A stretch of 33,445 bases of DNA from Flavobacterium sp. Lineage in GTDB: Bacteria > Bacteroidota > Bacteroidia > Flavobacteriales > Flavobacteriaceae. A model generated the notes under the pieces. It did no database searches. It saw only the letters and a program-made list of their open reading frames with translations, and was not told where the DNA came from. The translations under genes were made by a program, and so were the position numbers. Shown here one piece after another: positions 16,660 to 24,643 of the stretch. The stretch spans positions 1 through 33,445 of the forward strand of contig JAHEHC010000010.1 of NCBI GenBank assembly GCA_024644805.1, written 5' to 3'. The stretch's first letter is position 1, and every line of letters begins with the position of its first letter.

Positions 16660-17669
16660 GCATAAAGAAAAAAGATGAAGGTATACTTGAGATACTGGGA
16701 AAGCAAATAAGACCAGGTGAAAGCATGACCATCGATTTCAATATGGCCAAGCTGTACACCTCAACTAAGATTGAGATCCCAATTATCATTGAGCGTGCGA
16801 AAAAACCGGGACCCATTATATTGATCACCGCAGCCATTCATGGCGATGAGATCAATGGAGTGGAGATCGTAAGGCAATTGATCGCTCGTAAGATCAACAA
16901 GCCTAAAAAGGGCACCATCATTTGCATCCCCATTTTAAATATATTCGGATTTCTTAATGCCAGTCGGGATTTTCCGGATGGTCGAGATCTAAATAGAAGG
17001 TTCCCGGGAACCAGAACCGGATCCCTGGCCAGTAGAGTGGCCTATCATTTTACCAAAAAGATATTGCCTCATGCCGATTATTGTCTCGATTTCCATACCG
17101 GAGGGGCCAGTAGGTTCAATGCAGCTCAGGTTAGGATCAAGCCCGATGATGAACAACTCCTTCAACTGGCTAAGATCTTCAACGCTCCTTATACGGTGTA
17201 TTCGAGGAATATCAATAAATCCTATAGATCCTATTGTGGAAAAATTGGAAAACCGATCGTTCTTTTCGAGGGAGGAAAATCATTAGACAGCAACAAAAAG
17301 ATCATCCGATTTGGCGTATCGGGTGTTATTCGATTCTTAGATCATCTGGGCATGTTGGATACTAAATTCAAAGTCCCGGTCGCCTTATCCAATACAGTGG
17401 TTATAGAAAAGAGTCGGTGGCTCAGGGCGCAGAAAAGCGGATTGCTCCATCTGAGGATAAACAGCAATAATTTTGTCAATAAAGGTGATCTGCTTGGTAC
17501 GATCACCGATCCGTATGGCAAAATGAGATTCAAGGTATTGGCACCAAACGATGGCCATATCCTGAACATCAATCAGGCTCCAATTGTCCATCAGGGCGAT
17601 GCGATATTTCACATCTCCACCAAAGATTCTACTACCTTGGATTCGGAAGAGATTGAGGATATCACCTAA
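16656..17669 (+). CDS. Succinylglutamate desuccinylase/aspartoacylase family protein
   Basis: This 337-residue zinc-dependent M14-like amidohydrolase has metal ligands H62 and E65 in AAIHGDEINGVE and H147 in LDFHTGG. The catalytic Glu is probably E205 in LFEGGKS, and NRRFPG near 113-118 fits the substrate-binding Asn-Arg pair. A C-terminal beta barrel-like region (about 250-320, SGLLHLRINSN, GDLLGTITDPYG) resembles the biotinyl-like tail found in this group. The family removes acyl or amino acid groups from small amides. The coupled overlap with rimK suggests that it reverses, trims or supplies the ligase product, but this is inference. It is unlikely to be AstE of arginine catabolism, since no ast genes are nearby. 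Confidence 0.87.
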   Translation: MSIKKKDEGILEILGKQIRPGESMTIDFNMAKLYTSTKIEIPIIIERAKKPGPIILITAAIHGDEINGVEIVRQLIARKINKPKKGTIICIPILNIFGFLNASRDFPDGRDLNRRFPGTRTGSLASRVAYHFTKKILPHADYCLDFHTGGASRFNAAQVRIKPDDEQLLQLAKIFNAPYTVYSRNINKSYRSYCGKIGKPIVLFEGGKSLDSNKKIIRFGVSGVIRFLDHLGMLDTKFKVPVALSNTVVIEKSRWLRAQKSGLLHLRINSNNFVNKGDLLGTITDPYGKMRFKVLAPNDGHILNINQAPIVHQGDAIFHISTKDSTTLDSEEIEDIT

Positions 17670-17749
17670 ATTGGATGAATTTTGTTTTTTCCGATGTGAT
17701 TTTGCATTAGATAATTCCGTAAAATTTCATCAATTTTAAAAAAACACCC

Positions 17750-17757
17750 TATCTTTA
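17750..17757 (+). promoter_or_regulatory. Candidate -7 element for the CD225-DUF2752 pair
   Basis: TATCTTTA matches TAnnTTTG at all but the last base and lies 36 nt before the CD225 ATG. No -33 TTG is visible at proper spacing. The AT-rich 124-bp spacer that follows the deacylase gene has no hairpin terminator that I can see. Confidence 0.3.
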
Positions 17758-17793
17758 AGTCTGATTTTTAAATTTTAAAACCAATCAACAAAT

Positions 17794-18069
17794 ATGGAAA
17801 CAACTAACAATCAAGCAGGAACTCCTCCGGATAACAATCTGGTTTGGGCAATTTTATGTACCGTATTATGCTGTCTGCCATTAGGTATTGTAGCAATAAT
17901 CAAGTCGACTAAAGTAAAAGAACTTTGGGCTCAAGGGGATCATGCAGGAGCTGAGAAAGCAGCTGCTGATGCTAAAAAGTACTCTCTATGGGGAGCCGGG
18001 ATCGGTCTTTTCTTCGTTATTATATACTTCATTTTAGTAGCCGTTGGCGTAGCAGCAGGTGGATTCTAA
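17794..18069 (+). CDS. CD225/dispanin family membrane protein
   Basis: This 91-residue protein has a hydrophilic N-terminus, a first membrane segment (about 16-36) with the family signature LCCLPLGIVAI, a cytosolic loop containing KVKELWAQGDHAGAEKA, and a second membrane segment (about 68-89). This is the dispanin layout shared with animal IFITM proteins. In bacteria the role is not established, and the lineage-typical DUF2752 gene follows directly. The stop codon lies inside the start of that gene (11-bp overlap), so the two are expected to be made together. No signal peptide is seen. The first helix would re-enter or span the inner membrane. Confidence 0.9.
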   Translation: METTNNQAGTPPDNNLVWAILCTVLCCLPLGIVAIIKSTKVKELWAQGDHAGAEKAAADAKKYSLWGAGIGLFFVIIYFILVAVGVAAGGF

Positions 18070-18472
18070 AAAACTTTTGAAAATAGCCCTCATTGTTACC
18101 ATCCTTGGGGGCTTTTTTATTATATATCGTTCTTACAATCCTTCCGGAAATTCATTATTCATTCCTTGTCCGTTCAGATATGTGTCCGGATATTATTGCC
18201 CGGGATGCGGTTCCCAAAGGGCGATCCATCAATTACTGCATTTTAATTTCGTTGCCGCTTTTAGGATGAATCCATTCATGGTTTTAAGCATACCAATAAT
18301 TGTATATGGTCTTGGGGTTACCGTATGGAATTATATCTTCGAAACACGATACCGTGTCGGGTTCTTCTATAGCAAAATATTTATCTATGGGTATTTTGGA
18401 TTGGCTGTATTGTATTGGATATTAAGGAATATCCCTTATTATCCTTTCAATCTTTTAGCCCCAACCGAATGA
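18059..18472 (+). CDS. DUF2752 domain-containing membrane protein
   Basis: This 137-residue protein has three predicted membrane segments (about 8-23, 70-90 and 105-125). The DUF2752 signature lies between the first two: C37-PFR, then YYC47-PGC50-GSQRA, followed by a conserved helix. The three cysteines might bind metal or form disulfides. The start is GTG at 18059, inside the last codons of the CD225 gene. I prefer it because it is the first start that keeps the whole first helix and because overlapping starts fit translational coupling. Function is unknown. The stop codon directly touches the stop of the convergent lspA gene. Confidence 0.85.
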   Translation: MDSKKLLKIALIVTILGGFFIIYRSYNPSGNSLFIPCPFRYVSGYYCPGCGSQRAIHQLLHFNFVAAFRMNPFMVLSIPIIVYGLGVTVWNYIFETRYRVGFFYSKIFIYGYFGLAVLYWILRNIPYYPFNLLAPTE

Positions 18473-19087
18473 TCAATCTTCTTTGGGCTTTTTTGGAAAT
18501 GCTTTCTTGCTGAAAACGATCAACATCCCAACTCCGGTGCTGATAGCGGTATCGGCGATATTGAATACCGGTTCAAAGAATGCGAAATAATCGCCTCCTT
18601 TAAAAGGGATCCATTCGGGTAAATACCCTTTCCAGAGTGGAAAATAGAGCATATCCACGACTTTCCCGTGAAAAAGGGTTCCATAACCTCCGCCATCGGG
18701 TAAGAATGAAGCAACTTGGTGCTCACTGGCATCGAAAACCATTCCATAAAAAACCGAGTCGATAATATTTCCAAAGGCTCCTGCAAAGATCAAGCATACC
18801 GCTACGATCAGAACTTTTGGGGCCTTCTTTTTTATTGAATCCCATAGCCAATAGCCAATTCCAATAATGGCCAGTAATCTGAAAATGGTTAAGATTAGCT
18901 TTCCGTATTTTCCAGGGATCTTAGCTCCCCATGCCATGCCTTCATTCTCAACAAACAAGATTCGAAACCAATCAAAGACCTTGATCTCTTCCCCCAACGT
19001 GAAATGGGTCTTTATATAGATCTTCGTGATCTGATCGACCAGCAGGATCAAAACAATAATAAGAGTAGCTTTTTTAAAGGTCATCAT
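18473..19087 (-). CDS. lspA: Lipoprotein signal peptidase (signal peptidase II)
   Basis: This 204-residue inner-membrane aspartyl protease removes the signal peptide of prolipoproteins after lipidation. Family blocks are present: DQITK near the first helix, NEGMAWG, GNIIDSVFYG, VVDMLYFPLW and FNIADTAISTG, with the catalytic aspartates at D145 and D179. It is longer than the 160-170 residues of E. coli LspA because of extra sequence before and after VVDMLYF, as is usual in Bacteroidota. It is the last gene of the ileS - dksA-like - lspA group (49 bp after the DksA-like gene). Its neighbours in this window include three predicted lipoproteins that would be its substrates. Confidence 0.95.
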   Translation of the reverse strand: MMTFKKATLIIVLILLVDQITKIYIKTHFTLGEEIKVFDWFRILFVENEGMAWGAKIPGKYGKLILTIFRLLAIIGIGYWLWDSIKKKAPKVLIVAVCLIFAGAFGNIIDSVFYGMVFDASEHQVASFLPDGGGYGTLFHGKVVDMLYFPLWKGYLPEWIPFKGGDYFAFFEPVFNIADTAISTGVGMLIVFSKKAFPKKPKED

Positions 19088-19136
19088 TAAAAAACAAGGT
19101 CTGTATTCGTGATCGATATGAAAATAAGGCTCAGAA

Positions 19137-19520
19137 CTATTTCTGCATATTTTTGGCCTCGATGCTCAAGGTAGCATGAGGCACCAATTTTAGCCGATCC
19201 TTGTTGATCAGTTTTTTTGTAACACGGCAAATTCCGTAGGTCTTGTTCTCAATTCTGATCAATGCATTTTTAAGATCGCGTATGAATTTCTCCTGACGGA
19301 TCGCCAATTGGGAGTTGGCTTCTTTGCTCATCACTTCACTCCCTTCATCGAAGGCTTTAAATGTAGGAGAGGTATCGTCAGTACCATTATTGCTGTCGTT
19401 TCTGTAGGCGCTTTCAATCAGGTCTAACTGGATCTGTGCTTTTTTTATTTTCTCAGTGATAATTTGTCTGAATTCTTCCAGCTCTTTATCCGAATACTTC
19501 ACTTTAAGTTCCTTGCTCAT
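19137..19520 (-). CDS. TraR/DksA family protein lacking the zinc-finger cysteines
   Basis: This 127-residue protein has a long N-terminal coiled-coil region (about 8-95) and a C-terminal DksA-type finger fold. In DksA this fold reaches into the RNA polymerase secondary channel and works with ppGpp. The four finger cysteines of E. coli DksA correspond here to C98, T101, S119 and A122 (YGICRVTKKL and ATLSIEAKN), so zinc binding should be lost although the surrounding fold residues (YGIC, PHATL) are kept. I recall this as a general Bacteroidota feature. The acidic coil tip also differs (FDEGSEVMSKEAN in place of DxxDxA). The gene sits 4 bp after ileS and 49 bp before lspA, so it is co-transcribed with them. 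A regulatory role is inferred. Confidence 0.88.
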   Translation of the reverse strand: MSKELKVKYSDKELEEFRQIITEKIKKAQIQLDLIESAYRNDSNNGTDDTSPTFKAFDEGSEVMSKEANSQLAIRQEKFIRDLKNALIRIENKTYGICRVTKKLINKDRLKLVPHATLSIEAKNMQK

Positions 19521-19524
19521 CGTA

Positions 19525-22500
19525 TTAATGTTTTTTTATGCTCAACTTGGTTGCAATATCATCAAATTCTATTTCTGTACCATTGCTGATTTCCTTTTCA
19601 AATTGCAGCACTTCTGTTAGGGTTTCACGTTTTATATATTCTATATTCTGCTTTACAGCATCTTCTAATTTTAAATCCTCCTGAATGTGGATATCCACCC
19701 GATCCATGACTTCAAATCCAGATTCTTTACGGATATTCTGAATTCGATTGATCAATTCCCGCGCTATTCCTTCATTCTTTAATTCAGGAGTGATGGTCAC
19801 GTCCAATGCGACAGTAATATGATCGCTGTTGGCCACCAACCAACCTTCAATATCCTGAGAGCTTATGATCACATCATCAATGGATAAGCTTGTTTTTTCA
19901 GAATTGATCTCTATTTCGATCTCTCCTTCTCGCTCTAAGACGGAGATCTCTTCCTGCCCAAATTGATTGATCGCCTGGGCCACTTGCTTCATATCCTTTC
20001 CGAAATGTGGGCCTAATTTTTTGAAATCGGGTTTTATCTGTTTTACCAATATTCCGGAATCCTCATCGATCAGATCGATCTCCTTAACATTCACTTCCGA
20101 CTTGATCAGTTCAGAAACTGCCAGGATCTCATCTCGTTCCACCGAATCCAAGACCGGTATCATGATCTTTTGTAATGGCTGGCGGACTTTTATCTTCTCT
20201 CGCTGTCGTAACGACAAAACCAAAGAAGATATTGTTTGGGCCTTTTGCATTTTATGTTCCAGCCCATTATCGACATATGACGAATCAAATTTCGGAAAGT
20301 TACTCAAATGAACAGATATTTCTCCTTTTTTAACAGTTCCGTTCATCAGATCACGATACAGGCGTTCCATAAAGAAAGGAGCTACAGGTGCTGCGATCTT
20401 AGAGATGATCAACAAACATTTATAGAGCGTTTGATAGGCAGATATCTTATCCTTTCCGTAGGATCCCTTCCAAAAACGTCTTCTGCTCAATCGTACAAAC
20501 CAATTGCTTAGATTTTCCTGTACAAAATAGGATATGGCCCTGGTCGCCTTTGTTGGTTCATAGTCGCTATAATAGGCATCCACCTTTTTGATCAATGTAT
20601 TCAACTCAGAAAGGATCCATCGATCGATCTCAGGACGCTCATTCAGTGGGATATCTTCCTCCTCATAGTTGAATTGATCCAAATTGGCATACAAACTGAA
20701 AAAACTATAGGTGTTATAGAGAGTTCCGAAGAACTTATTCCTCACTTCCGAGATACCATCTTTATCGAATTTCAAATTATCCCAGGGGTTGGCATTGCTC
20801 ACCATATACCATCGTGTGGCATCCGGTCCGTACTGATCAATGATCTCGAAAGGATCTTCAGCGTTGCCCAATCGTTTGGACATCTTCTGGCCATTCTTGT
20901 CCAGCACCAACCCATTAGAGACCACATTCTTATAGGCCACATCATCAAATATCATGGTCGCTATCGCATGCAGGGTGTAGAACCATCCCCTGGTCTGATC
21001 GACTCCTTCAGCTATAAAATCGGCCTTTCTCCAAATAGAATCAACCAATTCCTTATTCTCAAATGGATAATGCCATTGTGCGTAGGGCATGCTTCCGCTA
21101 TCGAACCAAACATCGATAAGATCGGCTTCCCGTTTCATGGGTTTTCCGCTATCTGAAACCAATATGATCTCATCGACAATATTCTTGTGCAGGTCGACCT
21201 TTTCATAATTGGCTTCTGAAAAGTTTCCAACCTCAAAACCATCATAGATATCATGACTCATCAAACCGGCATCAACAGCTTTTTGCATTTCGGCCTTCAT
21301 TTCTTCGACCGATCCAATTGCTTTCTCTTCTTTACCATCTTCCGTTCTCCAGATGGGTAATGGGATCCCCCAATATCGTGATCTGGATAAGTTCCAATCG
21401 TTGGCATTGGCCAGCCAGTTTCCGAATCGGCCCTCTCCGGTCGCCTTGGGTTTCCAATTGATCCCCAGATTGAGTTCATACATCCTGTCTTTGAAATCGG
21501 TCACCTTGATGAACCAGGAGTCCAATGGATAATACAGTATGGGTTTATCGGTTCTCCAGCAATTTGGATAACTGTGTCGGTATTTTTCAACCTTAAAGGC
21601 CTTGTTCTCGATCTTCATTTGTATGGCCAGTTCCACATCCACCGATTTATCGGGAGCGTGACCCTCATCATAATATTCATTCTTAACATACTTCCCGGCA
21701 TGTTCCTTCATTTCGGGTCTGAATCGCCCTTGAAGGTCTACCAGTGGAACCAGTTTATCATTTTCATCCTTAACCAACATAGGAGGAATTTCCGGTGTTG
21801 CTTCCTTGGCTACTTTGGCATCGTCTGCTCCAAAGGTCGGAGCTGTATGTACGATCCCTGTACCATCTTCGGTGGTGACAAAATCTCCTGCAATGACCCT
21901 AAATGCATTTTCGGGGTTTTCATAAGGCAAGGTATAAGGAAGCAATTGTTCATATCGTATTCCCAATAACACTTTCCCTTTGAACTCACCAACCAATTGA
22001 TATGGGATCTTTCCTGTTTTGATCTTCGAATCTTCTTTTGAATGGTGATACTTTTCCATATCCTCATCAGATTCTGCTATTTTGAATTTACCAGCAAATT
22101 GTTTTTCGAACAAGTCTTTTGCCAGGATCACCTGTATGGGTTCAAACGTATATTGATTGAAGGTCTTCACCAAAACATAATCGATCTTCTTTCCTACGGT
22201 CAATGCCGTATTAGACGGTAAGGTCCAGGGAGTCGTGGTCCAGGCAAGAAGATGAATATCTCCTATACCTTGCAATTGAGAAGGCAATGTTCCGGGTATC
22301 GCCTTGAATTGTGCCACTACTGTGGTATCGGTGATATCCTGATAGGTCCCCGGTTGATTCAGCTCATGGGAACTCAATCCGGTGCCTGCTTTCGGTGAAT
22401 AGGGCTGGATGGTGTATCCTTTATACAGCAATCCCTTGTCATAGATCTGCTTTAAAATCCACCATACCGTTTCCATGTACTTGGATTTATAGGTAATATA

Positions 22501-22947
22501 GGGATCGTCCATATTCACCCAGTAGCCGATGCGCACGGTGAGATCGTTCCATACATCGGTATAGCGCATCACGGCCTTCTTACAGGCCTCGTTATATTCT
22601 TCAATTGAGATCTTCTTTCCGATATCCTCCTTAGTGATCCCCAATTCCTTTTCAACACCGAGTTCAATAGGTAAACCGTGAGTATCCCAGCCCGCCTTAC
22701 GTTTTACCTGATACCCTTTCATGGTCTTATATCTGGGGAAGATGTCCTTGATGGCTCTGGCCAATACATGATGAATTCCCGGAAGTCCATTTGCGGAGGG
22801 GGGGCCTTCAAAGAATACATAGGGTTCAGCTCCGTCCCGATTGTCGATACTTTTATTGAAAATGGTTTCTTTTTTCCAAAAATCAAGTATTTCCTCAGCC
22901 AATTTGGAGAGATCCAATCCTTTATATTCCTTGAATTTATTACTCAT
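19525..22947 (-). CDS. ileS: Isoleucyl-tRNA synthetase, long type 2 form
   Basis: This 1140-residue class I synthetase charges tRNA-Ile in the cytosol. The Rossmann catalytic core carries the signature at residues 57-60 as GIHH (PSANGLPGIHHVLAR), and the second signature is KMSKR at 688-692. The CP1 editing domain is recognisable (HLLAWTTTPWTLPSNTAL, GTGIVHTAPTFG, DDAK), followed by the anticodon-binding helices and a long C-terminal part. Length and the GXHH order, with first and third residues of HXGH swapped, mark the eukaryote-like type 2 group, which is linked to mupirocin resistance. It is the first gene of an operon with the DksA-like and lspA genes, and a good promoter candidate lies 49 nt upstream. 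Confidence 0.97.
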   Translation of the reverse strand: MSNKFKEYKGLDLSKLAEEILDFWKKETIFNKSIDNRDGAEPYVFFEGPPSANGLPGIHHVLARAIKDIFPRYKTMKGYQVKRKAGWDTHGLPIELGVEKELGITKEDIGKKISIEEYNEACKKAVMRYTDVWNDLTVRIGYWVNMDDPYITYKSKYMETVWWILKQIYDKGLLYKGYTIQPYSPKAGTGLSSHELNQPGTYQDITDTTVVAQFKAIPGTLPSQLQGIGDIHLLAWTTTPWTLPSNTALTVGKKIDYVLVKTFNQYTFEPIQVILAKDLFEKQFAGKFKIAESDEDMEKYHHSKEDSKIKTGKIPYQLVGEFKGKVLLGIRYEQLLPYTLPYENPENAFRVIAGDFVTTEDGTGIVHTAPTFGADDAKVAKEATPEIPPMLVKDENDKLVPLVDLQGRFRPEMKEHAGKYVKNEYYDEGHAPDKSVDVELAIQMKIENKAFKVEKYRHSYPNCWRTDKPILYYPLDSWFIKVTDFKDRMYELNLGINWKPKATGEGRFGNWLANANDWNLSRSRYWGIPLPIWRTEDGKEEKAIGSVEEMKAEMQKAVDAGLMSHDIYDGFEVGNFSEANYEKVDLHKNIVDEIILVSDSGKPMKREADLIDVWFDSGSMPYAQWHYPFENKELVDSIWRKADFIAEGVDQTRGWFYTLHAIATMIFDDVAYKNVVSNGLVLDKNGQKMSKRLGNAEDPFEIIDQYGPDATRWYMVSNANPWDNLKFDKDGISEVRNKFFGTLYNTYSFFSLYANLDQFNYEEEDIPLNERPEIDRWILSELNTLIKKVDAYYSDYEPTKATRAISYFVQENLSNWFVRLSRRRFWKGSYGKDKISAYQTLYKCLLIISKIAAPVAPFFMERLYRDLMNGTVKKGEISVHLSNFPKFDSSYVDNGLEHKMQKAQTISSLVLSLRQREKIKVRQPLQKIMIPVLDSVERDEILAVSELIKSEVNVKEIDLIDEDSGILVKQIKPDFKKLGPHFGKDMKQVAQAINQFGQEEISVLEREGEIEIEINSEKTSLSIDDVIISSQDIEGWLVANSDHITVALDVTITPELKNEGIARELINRIQNIRKESGFEVMDRVDIHIQEDLKLEDAVKQNIEYIKRETLTEVLQFEKEISNGTEIEFDDIATKLSIKKH

Positions 22948-22995
22948 TAATTATCTTGTTTTCTGCCTTTTAGACACCCTTTTTCAAGATCGTTG

Positions 22996-23025
22996 CGAAA
23001 TTAAGAAATTGTTGACATTAGACAA
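22996..23025 (-). promoter_or_regulatory. Candidate promoter of the ileS operon
   Basis: On the minus strand TTG is followed by exactly 19 nt and then TAATTTCG, one mismatch from TAnnTTTG. The -7 box lies 49 nt before the ileS ATG. No T-box or other leader structure is apparent in the short leader. Confidence 0.5.
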
Positions 23026-23064
23026 TGCTTAATTCCTTTAAAATTTAGCCATGCCTTTAAACAA

Positions 23065-23095
23065 AAAAACCCTGTTTTTGTCAAACAGGGTTTTT
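23065..23095 (-). terminator. Rho-independent terminator of the lipoprotein gene
   Basis: A perfect 13-bp stem (AAAAACCCTGTTT with its complement) closes a 5-nt loop and is followed on the minus strand by a T-run. It lies 19 bp past the lipoprotein stop codon and isolates that gene from the ileS operon. Confidence 0.9.
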
Positions 23096-23114
23096 AAATT
23101 TTTCTTTAATTTAA

Positions 23115-23636
23115 TTACTGTCTGACGAATCGCAGTTCAATAATTGAATCTATAGTGGCTCCATCGACAACTGTCGATTCTTCCTGGACCAACCTCAATT
23201 GGGTCTCGTTGAAAAGCGTAACATCAAAAGTTCCGTTGAATTCATCCAAATCACTGGTGATCGTAACGGTTTCTGCATTGGCATTTATCGAATAGCTGCC
23301 TGTGTCATCCACAACAACGATCTCGGTATCGGTCTCGGTATTCCCGCCCGCAGTTGTAGTAATTGTGAGCCTATATTCACCTTCAATGGAATAAGTCCCA
23401 TTTTGGTTAAAGTTAGCGTCTACCTGAAAGGTGTCACCAACAATAGTGGTCACTGCAGTTACAGGGATTCCCTGAATCTCTACTGTTGTTTCAATATTTC
23501 CGTTAAAATAAACCAGATCATACAATCCAGATAGATTCTCATAATTTAGTAGGAATTGGTTTCCATCATCGTCGCTCTTACAGGCAAAAAGCAAAAAGAT
23601 AAATGAAAAGACAAATAATTTTCTTAATATTCTCAT
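23115..23636 (-). CDS. Small lipoprotein, probably surface-exposed, of unknown function
   Basis: This 173-residue protein has a lipobox (FLLFAC, lipid-bearing Cys19) followed at once by KSDDDG. An acidic run right after the cysteine resembles the lipoprotein export signal that sends Bacteroidota lipoproteins to the outer face of the outer membrane. The rest is rich in Thr, Val and alternating beta-strand patterns, with GLYDLVYFNGNIE near the start and a final IIELRFVRQ, reminiscent of lipocalin-like small barrels. I do not recognise a specific family. It is a single-gene unit, divergent from the DUF6268 gene and closed by a strong terminator. Confidence 0.75.
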   Translation of the reverse strand: MRILRKLFVFSFIFLLFACKSDDDGNQFLLNYENLSGLYDLVYFNGNIETTVEIQGIPVTAVTTIVGDTFQVDANFNQNGTYSIEGEYRLTITTTAGGNTETDTEIVVVDDTGSYSINANAETVTITSDLDEFNGTFDVTLFNETQLRLVQEESTVVDGATIDSIIELRFVRQ

Positions 23637-23652
23637 GGGTTTGAATTTTGAG

Positions 23653-23660
23653 CAAATATA
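23653..23660 (-). promoter_or_regulatory. Possible -7 element for the lipoprotein gene
   Basis: TATATTTG on the minus strand fully matches TAnnTTTG and lies 17 nt from the ATG at 23636, implying a very short leader. No -33 TTG is found at 19-21 nt. Confidence 0.25.
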
Positions 23661-23729
23661 ACTTGTTTTTTTAAACGTATCCTATGTTTTAATTCTTTTT
23701 ATACCTTTATAACTGTAACTTTTTCGCCA

Positions 23730-24638
23730 TTGAAAAGAATAGTCGTTTTTGTGTTTTTCATTCCTTTGCTTGGTCTTGGACAGGACTATGTGGATCTGGT
23801 CACTTTAGGATATTCCAATACATTTAGTGCCTCCTTTAAAGAAACTGGGGAAAATGCTGATGGACAATCTTTCTTTACTGACCTCAACTTTCCTGTTGTA
23901 TTGAATGAGAAATATGCCCTTATCACAGGGGTCAATCTGAACACCCACCAATTACCGCTATTCCCAGGTGCGGAGATTACCCATCTGTATAGCCTTATGT
24001 TGAAATTTGGAATTGCTACAACGCATTCAGAGAAATGGAGCAGCACTTTGGTCTTTTTACCGAAACTGGCTTCCGATTATAAGAAATTATCTGGTGATGA
24101 TCTCTATTTTGGTGGATTTGGTATATTGAAATATCAACAATCTGATAATCTAATTTATAAGTTTGGTGCCTACGGATCGACTGAAGCATTTGGGTTCTTT
24201 TTTACCCCCGTAGTTGGGCTGTATTACACCAGTCCGAATGATCTTTTTGAAATGAATCTCTCTCTGCCTATTTCAGCAGATGTCAATTATAGCCTTGGAA
24301 AAACAACATTGGGAATCGATTATTTTGGTATCGGAAGAAGTTTTCATCTGGATGCAGACCCTACCACCTATGTTGAACAAAATCCGTTGGAATTTTCAAG
24401 TTATATTCAGTTCAATGCTTTGCAAAACAGCATTTTACTTCGTGCCAAGATAGGATACTCCTCCTATGAGAGCGAAGTATATTCAGAAGGAGATAAGGTG
24501 GATGTTAGAATATCGGCCTTCAATTTTGGAGACGATCGAACTCAACTGAACCCTGATATAACCGGTGGGGTCTTTTTCAAAATTGAAGCCTTATACCGAT
24601 TCCATCTCGCAAATAAAAAAGAGAAATCCAAAAACTAA
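23730..24638 (+). CDS. DUF6268 family outer-membrane beta-barrel protein
   Basis: This 302-residue protein has a short signal peptide (about 1-17, ending LLGLGQ) and a body of alternating beta strands with many aromatic residues. It opens with DYVDLVTLGYSNTFSASF and includes NLNTHQLPLFPG and YFGIGRSFHLD. This fits the DUF6268 outer-membrane group, whose function is unknown. The start codon is TTG: no ATG or GTG occurs in frame upstream and this start gives a full signal peptide. The zinc-ribbon gene begins 5 bp after its stop, so the two are likely co-transcribed, though their products act in different compartments. Confidence 0.75.
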   Translation: MKRIVVFVFFIPLLGLGQDYVDLVTLGYSNTFSASFKETGENADGQSFFTDLNFPVVLNEKYALITGVNLNTHQLPLFPGAEITHLYSLMLKFGIATTHSEKWSSTLVFLPKLASDYKKLSGDDLYFGGFGILKYQQSDNLIYKFGAYGSTEAFGFFFTPVVGLYYTSPNDLFEMNLSLPISADVNYSLGKTTLGIDYFGIGRSFHLDADPTTYVEQNPLEFSSYIQFNALQNSILLRAKIGYSSYESEVYSEGDKVDVRISAFNFGDDRTQLNPDITGGVFFKIEALYRFHLANKKEKSKN

Positions 24639-24643
24639 CCCGT

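Noticed and set aside
17670-17793. Riboswitch or structured RNA between the deacylase and CD225 genes
   Set aside because: The spacer is AT-rich with only weak self-complementarity and no conserved RNA motif that I can recognise.
20674-21156. 160-codon open frame antisense to ileS
   Set aside because: It lies wholly within the catalytic part of ileS, has no family motif or leader, and is explained as a shadow of that reading frame.
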